Assembly: GCA_046497505.1 (NCBI GenBank)
Contig: JAWOFN010000064.1
Location: 1-12,478 of the forward strand
DNA from: JAWOFN01 sp046497505 [NCBI: bacterium]
Lineage (GTDB): Bacteria; Blakebacterota; Blakebacteria; Blakebacterales
Reading direction: 5' to 3'
DNA: 12,478 nt
In this document: piece after piece, positions 7,656-12,478 of the stretch
Layout: each line of letters begins with the position of its first letter
How positions within the stretch are numbered: position 1 is the first letter of the stretch
Made by a program: the position numbers and the translations under genes
Notes under the pieces: generated by a model
Told to the model about the DNA's origin: nothing
Database searches by the model: none
What the model saw: the letters and a program-made list of their open reading frames with translations, nothing else

Positions 7656-7851
7656 CTGAAGGAGAAGGGAAGGCCGGGATGTAAGATAGATAGACCTGGA
7701 AGGGTCCTTCCGGGTTACCTTGGATACGATCTTAAGGGGGCGGCGCGCCCCCGTCCGGCCGAGAGGCCGGCACTCCAGCACGCTGAACGGACACCGACGG
7801 GCGGTCCGATCCGCCGGGTGCCACCGGCACGAGCCACACGAGGATGCTGAC
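7656..7851 (+). promoter_or_regulatory. Intergenic leader of the Asp-box gene with several inverted repeats
   Basis: This 196-bp stretch has no plausible gene. An AT-richer island (GTAAGATAGATAGA, 7681-7694) stands out from the GC-rich surroundings and could hold a promoter, as could TACGAT (7725-7730, 4 of 6 to a -10), though neither has a good -35. Inverted repeats follow in a row: CCTGGAAGG/CCTTCCGGG (7695-7714, one G-T pair, 2-nt centre), GGGGGCG/CGCCCCC (7736-7752), CCGGCC/GGCCGG with a GAGA loop of GNRA type (7755-7770), GGCGG/CCGCC (7800-7815) and GTGCC/GGCAC (7818-7830). Ribosome binding site GAGGA lies at 7840-7844. I cannot match it to a known riboswitch. Confidence 0.4.
7840..7844 (+). 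promoter_or_regulatory. Ribosome binding site fixing the Asp-box protein start
   Basis: GAGGA lies 7 nt before ATG 7852, which opens directly into a Sec signal peptide. The frame stays open upstream to a TTG at 7720, but those 44 extra residues would bury the signal and come from the hairpin-rich leader. Confidence 0.7.
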
Positions 7852-10800
7852 ATGAGAAAGCACGTCATCGGGAAGAGCCTGGCGGCAGCCGCCGTACTCG
7901 GGTTCCTGCTCACCGCGGGGGTCGGGACGGTGTGGGCGCAGGCGCCCCTCCAGACCAGTGACTACGAGTCGTTCACGTGGCGCCACATAGGGCCATGGAC
8001 CTTCTCGGGCCGCTTCACCGACTTCGCCGTACCTCCGGGGCAGAGCCAGAAGTACTACGCCCTGAACGCGTCGGGCGGCCTCTGGGTCACCGAGGACGGC
8101 GGGATCAGCTTCCAGCCCCTCTTCGAGCAGTACGGCAACATGAGCATGGGGGCCCTGGGAATCGCCCCCTCCAACCCCGACATCCTCTACCTGGGGACCG
8201 GCGAGGCCATGCATGCCCGTTCCAGCGCTCACGGCAACGGGGTGTGGAAGAGCACCGACGGGGGCCAGACCTGGGAGCACGTCGGACTCGAGGAGAGCTA
8301 CTTCATCCCGAAGGTGGTCGTCCACCCCGCGAACCCCGACATCGTGTACGTGGCGACCGAGGGGACGCTCTACTCCAACGAGGCGGACAGTCAGCGGGGC
8401 CTCTACAAGAGCACGGACGGCGGCCGGACCTGGACCGACGTCTTCCCGGCGGACGACCGCGGGGTGGGGGACTTCGTCATGGACCCGACGGACCCCGACA
8501 TCCTCCTGGCCATGGCGTACAAGACCTTCCGGCGCACCTACACGTTCATAGACCGCCAGCCGGGGAACTGGATCTACAAGACCACCGACGGCGGCCGGAC
8601 ATGGAAGCGCCTTGAGAACGGTCTGCCTCTGGACAAGCCGATGGGCCGGGGCGGTCTGGCCATGTACCCGAAGGACCCCGACATCGTCTACGCCCGGCTG
8701 GACGAGCTGGTGAACCTGGGCTACAGCACCTCCCCCCGTTCTGCACGCCTCCGTGCCGGCCGTTTCTTCCGGCCGGACTGGTACCTCGACCGGATGAAGG
8801 AGTTCGAGCCCAACCGCCGGATCATGCGGCTGGTGGACTACGAGATGCCGGAGTTCGAGGAGGAGGGTGAGCTGGTCTCGAAGCTGAACCAGTCCATCAT
8901 GGACGAGGACTTCCTGGACGAGATCGACGCGGACGTCGGCGAGCTGAACGATGCCGCCCGCCGTGCCTTCTCAGACGACGAGGATATCCAGGAGAGCATC
9001 ACCGAGATCGAGAAGTTCATGGACTGGGAGCCGGAGACGGACGAGGAGGAACAGGCGAAGTACCAGGTCCTGAACCGTCACGTGCTCCAGCTCATCTACG
9101 GCCCGACCATGGCCATCCAGCAGCCGGTGACCTTCGACGGCGCGGTCTACCGCTCCGACGACAAGGGCGAGAGCTGGCGGGTGATGACCGAGTACAGCCA
9201 GGAGCGGGGTGAGGGCTCGGCCCAGGTCAACGACACCGAGGCCGGCTACTACGGGGACATCCTGGTGGATCCCAACGACCCGGACGTGCTCTATCTCTGC
9301 AACACACGGGTGGACAAGAGCACCGACGCAGGCAGGACGTTCCGGGACGTCCCGTGGTTCGGCAAGCACGCGACCCACGTGGACACCCGGGGGATGTGGA
9401 TCGACCCGCTGAACAGCGACCACATCCTCAACGCCAACGACGGCGGGGTGAGCGAGACGTGGGACGGCGGTGAGCACTGGTCGCAGAAGGAGACCATCCC
9501 CGCCCAGCAGTTCTACGACATCAGCGTGGACGCAGAGCAGCCTTACAACGTGATGGGCGGTACGCAGGACAACGGCGCCTGGATCGGGCCCAGCAGGAAC
9601 CGGAACGCCTACGGCGTCTACCCGGCGGACTGGCGCTACCTGCCCACCGGCGACGGCTTCTACGTGGTGCGCGACTGGTGGGACCCCCGCTGGATCTACT
9701 TCGAGAGCCAGTTCGGGTCATCCCGCCGCATGAACCTCGAGACCGGCGAGATGATGGGCATCTCCCAGCGGACCTCTCGTGAGGAGAGCGCCCGGGGCAT
9801 GCCGGACGAGCGCTACCAGTGGGACGCGCCGATCGTCCTGAGCCCCCACAACCCGGGGATCGTCTACATCACCTCGCAGCACGTCTGGCGCTCCATGTCC
9901 CGGGGCGAGAACGGAACCTGGGAGCGTATCAGTCCCGACCTGAGCCGGGCGGACCCGGAGCGGATCGCGCTGACGCGTGAGACCAACATGCAGTACGCGA
10001 CGATCTACACCTTCGCCGAGTCGCCGGTGAAGCCCGGGGTCTTCTGGGCCGGCACCGACGACGGCAACCTCCAGGTCAGCACCGACTTCGGGAAGACCTG
10101 GACGAACATCACCTACCGGTTCTGGAGCGAGGACGGCCGCGCGAAGCGGAACGCGCCGGGCGACCGGATCCCCTTCGACCGGTGGGTGGCCCGCGTCACC
10201 CCCTCGGCCCACGACCTGGAGACCTGCTACGTGGCCTGGACCGGCTACCGTACGCACAACGAGGACACCACGTACATCTTCATGACCGAGGATATGGGGA
10301 AGACGTGGAAGGACATCAGCGGCGGGATGATGAACCCGGTGAACGACGTGGTCGAAGACCCGGACCATGAGGACGTCCTCTACCTCGCCACCGACTACGG
10401 CCTGTTCATCTCCCTCGACAGGGGGGAGCAGTGGACCCTGATGAGCGAGGCCGCCCCCGATGTCATCATCATGGACCTGGACATCCAGGAGCGTGAGCGC
10501 GACCTGGCCATCGGCACCTACGGCAGGGGCATCTACCTGGCGGACATCTACCCCATCGCCCAGTTCACCCCGGAGGTGTTCGAGGAGGACATCCACTTCT
10601 TCGAGCCGCAGCGGGCGATCCAGTGGAACATGTACGAGCGCCGGGGACCCACCTACGGCGAGTTCGCCGTGGTGGAGAACCCGGACAACGAGGCGCTCCT
10701 CTACTACTACCTCAAGGAGGGCACCGAGGAGGATGTGACCCTGGCCATCACCGACCTGGAAGGTGAGGACCTGGGGAGCATCGAGGGCGAGGGGGGTGCC

Positions 10801-10968
10801 GGTCTGCACCGCGTGGCGTGGGACATGCGCCAGCAGACGGGCAACCAGAGCCGGTATCGCCGCGGCCGCCTCCAGGGGCCGGGCACCTACAAGGTGACCC
10901 TGATGGTCGGGGACGAGGAGATCGCCGCCCGCAGGGTGGTCATCGAACCGGACCCGAAGTTCAAGTAG
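7852..10968 (+). CDS. Exported Asp-box (BNR/VPS10-like) beta-propeller protein
   Basis: Secreted or periplasmic protein of 1,038 residues; substrate unknown. Residues 1-31 are a Sec signal peptide with cleavage likely after VWA (29) or AQA (31). At least ten Asp-box motifs of the S/T-x-D-x-G-x-T-W type follow, starting near residues 80 (TEDGGISF), 134, 187, 244, 435, 490, 536, 743, 812 and 854, many with the companion phrase P-x-(N/D)-P-D-I-(V/L)-Y. This indicates one or two sortilin-like propellers. Residues 329-405 are an acidic helical insertion (30 Asp/Glu of 77) that splits the spacing between the fourth and fifth boxes. Residues ~905-1038 form a C-terminal beta domain with GLHRVAWDMR and GPGTYKVTLMVGD, like the Ig-type tail of related proteins. 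Such proteins are often named glycosyl hydrolase or sialidase-like, but Asp-boxes are structural and no sialidase active site is recognisable. Hairpins downstream separate it from the convergent gene. Confidence 0.88.
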   Translation: MRKHVIGKSLAAAAVLGFLLTAGVGTVWAQAPLQTSDYESFTWRHIGPWTFSGRFTDFAVPPGQSQKYYALNASGGLWVTEDGGISFQPLFEQYGNMSMGALGIAPSNPDILYLGTGEAMHARSSAHGNGVWKSTDGGQTWEHVGLEESYFIPKVVVHPANPDIVYVATEGTLYSNEADSQRGLYKSTDGGRTWTDVFPADDRGVGDFVMDPTDPDILLAMAYKTFRRTYTFIDRQPGNWIYKTTDGGRTWKRLENGLPLDKPMGRGGLAMYPKDPDIVYARLDELVNLGYSTSPRSARLRAGRFFRPDWYLDRMKEFEPNRRIMRLVDYEMPEFEEEGELVSKLNQSIMDEDFLDEIDADVGELNDAARRAFSDDEDIQESITEIEKFMDWEPETDEEEQAKYQVLNRHVLQLIYGPTMAIQQPVTFDGAVYRSDDKGESWRVMTEYSQERGEGSAQVNDTEAGYYGDILVDPNDPDVLYLCNTRVDKSTDAGRTFRDVPWFGKHATHVDTRGMWIDPLNSDHILNANDGGVSETWDGGEHWSQKETIPAQQFYDISVDAEQPYNVMGGTQDNGAWIGPSRNRNAYGVYPADWRYLPTGDGFYVVRDWWDPRWIYFESQFGSSRRMNLETGEMMGISQRTSREESARGMPDERYQWDAPIVLSPHNPGIVYITSQHVWRSMSRGENGTWERISPDLSRADPERIALTRETNMQYATIYTFAESPVKPGVFWAGTDDGNLQVSTDFGKTWTNITYRFWSEDGRAKRNAPGDRIPFDRWVARVTPSAHDLETCYVAWTGYRTHNEDTTYIFMTEDMGKTWKDISGGMMNPVNDVVEDPDHEDVLYLATDYGLFISLDRGEQWTLMSEAAPDVIIMDLDIQERERDLAIGTYGRGIYLADIYPIAQFTPEVFEEDIHFFEPQRAIQWNMYERRGPTYGEFAVVENPDNEALLYYYLKEGTEEDVTLAITDLEGEDLGSIEGEGGAGLHRVAWDMRQQTGNQSRYRRGRLQGPGTYKVTLMVGDEEIAARRVVIEPDPKFK

Positions 10969-10969
10969 A

Positions 10970-10985
10970 CGGGGCCTCGGCCCCG
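10970..10985 (+). terminator. Hairpin directly after the Asp-box gene
   Basis: CGGGGC (10970-10975) pairs with GCCCCG (10980-10985) around a CTCG tetraloop, 2 nt after the TAG stop. No T-tract. Confidence 0.45.
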
Positions 10986-11046
10986 CGAAGAGGGGCGAAG
11001 GGCCGGTGGATGGGAGGCCCGTGAGCCCCGGGCAGCAAAGGGGGGG

Positions 11047-11069
11047 GCGCCCCGCAGGATGCGGGGCGC
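11047..11069. terminator. Strong hairpin between convergent genes
   Basis: GCGCCCCGC (11047-11055) and GCGGGGCGC (11061-11069) form a perfect 9-bp GC stem around AGGAT. It lies between the end of the + strand Asp-box gene and the end of the - strand GGT-like gene, so it could stop transcription both ways. T-rich tails are weak on both sides (CCTCTTCGC on +, CTTTGC on -). A run of eight G (11040-11047) abuts the left arm. A weaker stem, GGGCC/GGCCC, lies at 11000-11020. Confidence 0.55.
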
Positions 11070-11103
11070 GCCGCCCTCTTCGCAGGGAGCCCGGGCGTCG
11101 TGG

Positions 11104-12478
11104 TCAGTCCCAGCCGGCTGCCTTGCCCGAACCCCGGGGGTCGGCGGCCCCCTCGAACCGGACCGGCCGGCCCGCCTCGTCCCACGTGATGGTAAGACCG
11201 TGGGCGTTGCCCAGGCCGCCGGTGGGCCGGACACGGTGGCCCATCTGCGCCAGGGCCTCCCGCACCTCTTCGGGCACCCCTTCCTCCACGGCCAGCAGGT
11301 CCGGCTCGTAGAAGCTGATCCGGGGAGCCGCTATGGCCTGCTGGATGTCCATGTCGAAGTCGACGAGGTTCATGACCATCTGCGGGACGGTCTGGGCGAT
11401 GGTGTGACCACCCGGCGTACCCAGGGCCGCCCAGGGTCTGTCTTCATCGAAGATGATCACCGGCACGTCCCCGGAGAGCTTATGGCGTCCCGGGAAGGCA
11501 TCCATGGGGTTGCCGGCCGGCTCGAAGGTGCAGTAGGCCAGGGAGTTGTTGAGCCAGATACCGGTGCCCTCGGGCATGATCCGGCTGCCGAAGGAGTTCC
11601 CCAGGGTCTGCGTGGCTGAGACGATGTTCCCCCAGCGGTCCGCCACCACGAAGTGGGTGGTATGCGTCTCCGGCGGTACCCAGCCGGGAGGTTCGAAAGG
11701 ATGTGCCCGGGACGGGTCGATGCGGGCGAACTGATCCTCCCAGTAGGCTGTGGAGAGGAGCGTGTCCAGGGGGACCGGGCGCACCTCGGGGTCGGCCGCG
11801 TAGCGCAGCCGGGTCCAGAAGGCGTGCTTGGTGACCTCGGCATAGCGGTGCAGGTAGGCCGTGCTGTTGTGCCCCAGCGTCTGCGGCTCGAAGCGGCTCA
11901 TCATGCCCAGGCGCACCAGGGCGGGGAAGGAGTTGGCCGGGGGCGGTGCGGTGACCACACGGTGTCCCCTGTATTCGATGGAGAGGGTGGGATACCATTC
12001 TGCCTCGTTGGCTTCCAGGTCCTCGAGCCGGAGGAACCCGCCGGTCTCCCTCATGGTCCGGTCCACCGCCTCGCCCAGGGGGCCGCCATGGAGTGCCGCG
12101 GCACCCTCCTCGGCCACCATCTGGAGGGAGCGGGCCAGGTCGGCCTGGATCAGCCGTTCCCCCGGTTCCAGGGGACGGCCGCCGGTGCCGTAGAAGGTGC
12201 GGGCATGGCCGGGGAAGTCCTCCCAGGCCGCTGCGATCAGGCGGGCGGTCCGTTCGCTGATGACGAAGCCTTCACGGGCCAGCCGGACGGCCGGTGCCAG
12301 CAGCTCGGGCCAGGACCTGTCCCCATACCGCCCCCACATCGACTCCCAGGCGTTCAGGTTGCCCGGGGTGGAGACGGCTTTCGCACCCCGGCGGTTCTGC
12401 TCCCAGCCGGGGGCGGGGGGGCGGAAGGCGTCGGAGTCCAGGGCCATGGGCATGCGGCCGCTGGGGTGCAGGAACAGG
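11104..12478 (-). CDS. Gamma-glutamyltranspeptidase-like Ntn hydrolase (5'-truncated by window edge)
   Basis: Member of the GGT family, which self-cleaves into two subunits and acts on gamma-glutamyl or related amides, usually outside the cytoplasm. About 457 residues are visible. The frame stays open past the ATG at 12453 to the window edge, and the family's N-terminal ~100 residues (signal, DAAVAAA region) are missing, so the true start is outside. Visible landmarks, numbering from that ATG: FRPPAP (10-15; Arg11 may match E. coli Arg114), AVSTPGN (26-32), LLAPAVRLAREGF (51-63), TTH with predicted autoprocessing nucleophile Thr265, FGS (288-290), GIWLNN (298-303), GTPGGH with oxyanion glycines 348-349, and AIAAPRI. 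The residues matching E. coli Asn411, Gln430 and Asp433 are Gly285, Ser304 and Tyr307, so classical glutathione hydrolysis is doubtful. Other readings are a GGT-like acylase or other amidase. The visible frame has no break. Confidence 0.9.
   Translation of the reverse strand, partial: LFLHPSGRMPMALDSDAFRPPAPGWEQNRRGAKAVSTPGNLNAWESMWGRYGDRSWPELLAPAVRLAREGFVISERTARLIAAAWEDFPGHARTFYGTGGRPLEPGERLIQADLARSLQMVAEEGAAALHGGPLGEAVDRTMRETGGFLRLEDLEANEAEWYPTLSIEYRGHRVVTAPPPANSFPALVRLGMMSRFEPQTLGHNSTAYLHRYAEVTKHAFWTRLRYAADPEVRPVPLDTLLSTAYWEDQFARIDPSRAHPFEPPGWVPPETHTTHFVVADRWGNIVSATQTLGNSFGSRIMPEGTGIWLNNSLAYCTFEPAGNPMDAFPGRHKLSGDVPVIIFDEDRPWAALGTPGGHTIAQTVPQMVMNLVDFDMDIQQAIAAPRISFYEPDLLAVEEGVPEEVREALAQMGHRVRPTGGLGNAHGLTITWDEAGRPVRFEGAADPRGSGKAAGWD

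Noticed and set aside
7720-7851. N-terminal extension of the Asp-box protein from TTG 7720
   Set aside because: It would put 44 Arg/His-rich residues before a clear Sec signal peptide and is made from the hairpin-rich leader. ATG 7852 has its own ribosome binding site.
7852-10968. Calling the Asp-box protein a sialidase or glycosidase
   Set aside because: Asp-boxes are structural repeats found in many propellers. I could not find the arginine triad or other catalytic residues of a sialidase.

Overview
This is a very GC-rich window of dense coding sequence. It carries five genes on the + strand and one convergent gene on the - strand. Three features together suggest a didermal, chemoheterotrophic bacterium of the Gemmatimonadota/Rhodothermota kind: a GWxTD-type TPR lipoprotein, a ~1,040-residue secreted Asp-box (BNR/VPS10-like) protein, and a secreted-type gamma-glutamyltranspeptidase homologue. 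That placement rests on gene families and base composition only. No rRNA, tRNA, mobile element, CRISPR array or phage gene was seen, and the window looks chromosomal.

Region 1 (1-3738) is a two-gene alpha-glucan cassette. A glycogen debranching enzyme (glgX, cut by the left window edge) overlaps a 4-alpha-glucanotransferase (malQ) by 11 bp. GlgX removes side branches from glycogen-type glucans, and MalQ rearranges the linear maltodextrins released, giving glucose and longer chains that phosphorylase can use. All the catalytic carboxylates I looked for are present in both.

Region 2 (3739-7120) encodes a 1,097-residue predicted lipoprotein with a lipobox, a worn GWxTD-like segment, TPR-like helices and a better preserved GWxTD domain followed by a beta-rich C-terminus. 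Region 3 (7121-7609) encodes a stand-alone RidA-family enamine/imine deaminase. Region 4 (7610-10968) is a hairpin-rich intergenic stretch followed by an exported Asp-box repeat protein with a strongly acidic insertion. Region 5 (10969-12478) is a hairpin-containing convergent spacer and then, on the - strand, a gamma-glutamyltranspeptidase-like hydrolase cut by the right window edge.

The most notable points are these: the GGT-like protein keeps its autoprocessing threonine and oxyanion glycines but appears to have lost the residues that hold the substrate alpha-amino group; the Asp-box protein has a ~77-residue acidic insertion; the lipoprotein seems to hold two GWxTD copies of different age; and paired hairpins without U-tracts sit directly after the stop codons of malQ and ridA, with a similar arrangement after the Asp-box gene. 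I see no clear sign of a wholly new multi-gene system. Apart from glgX-malQ, the genes do not form an obvious pathway.
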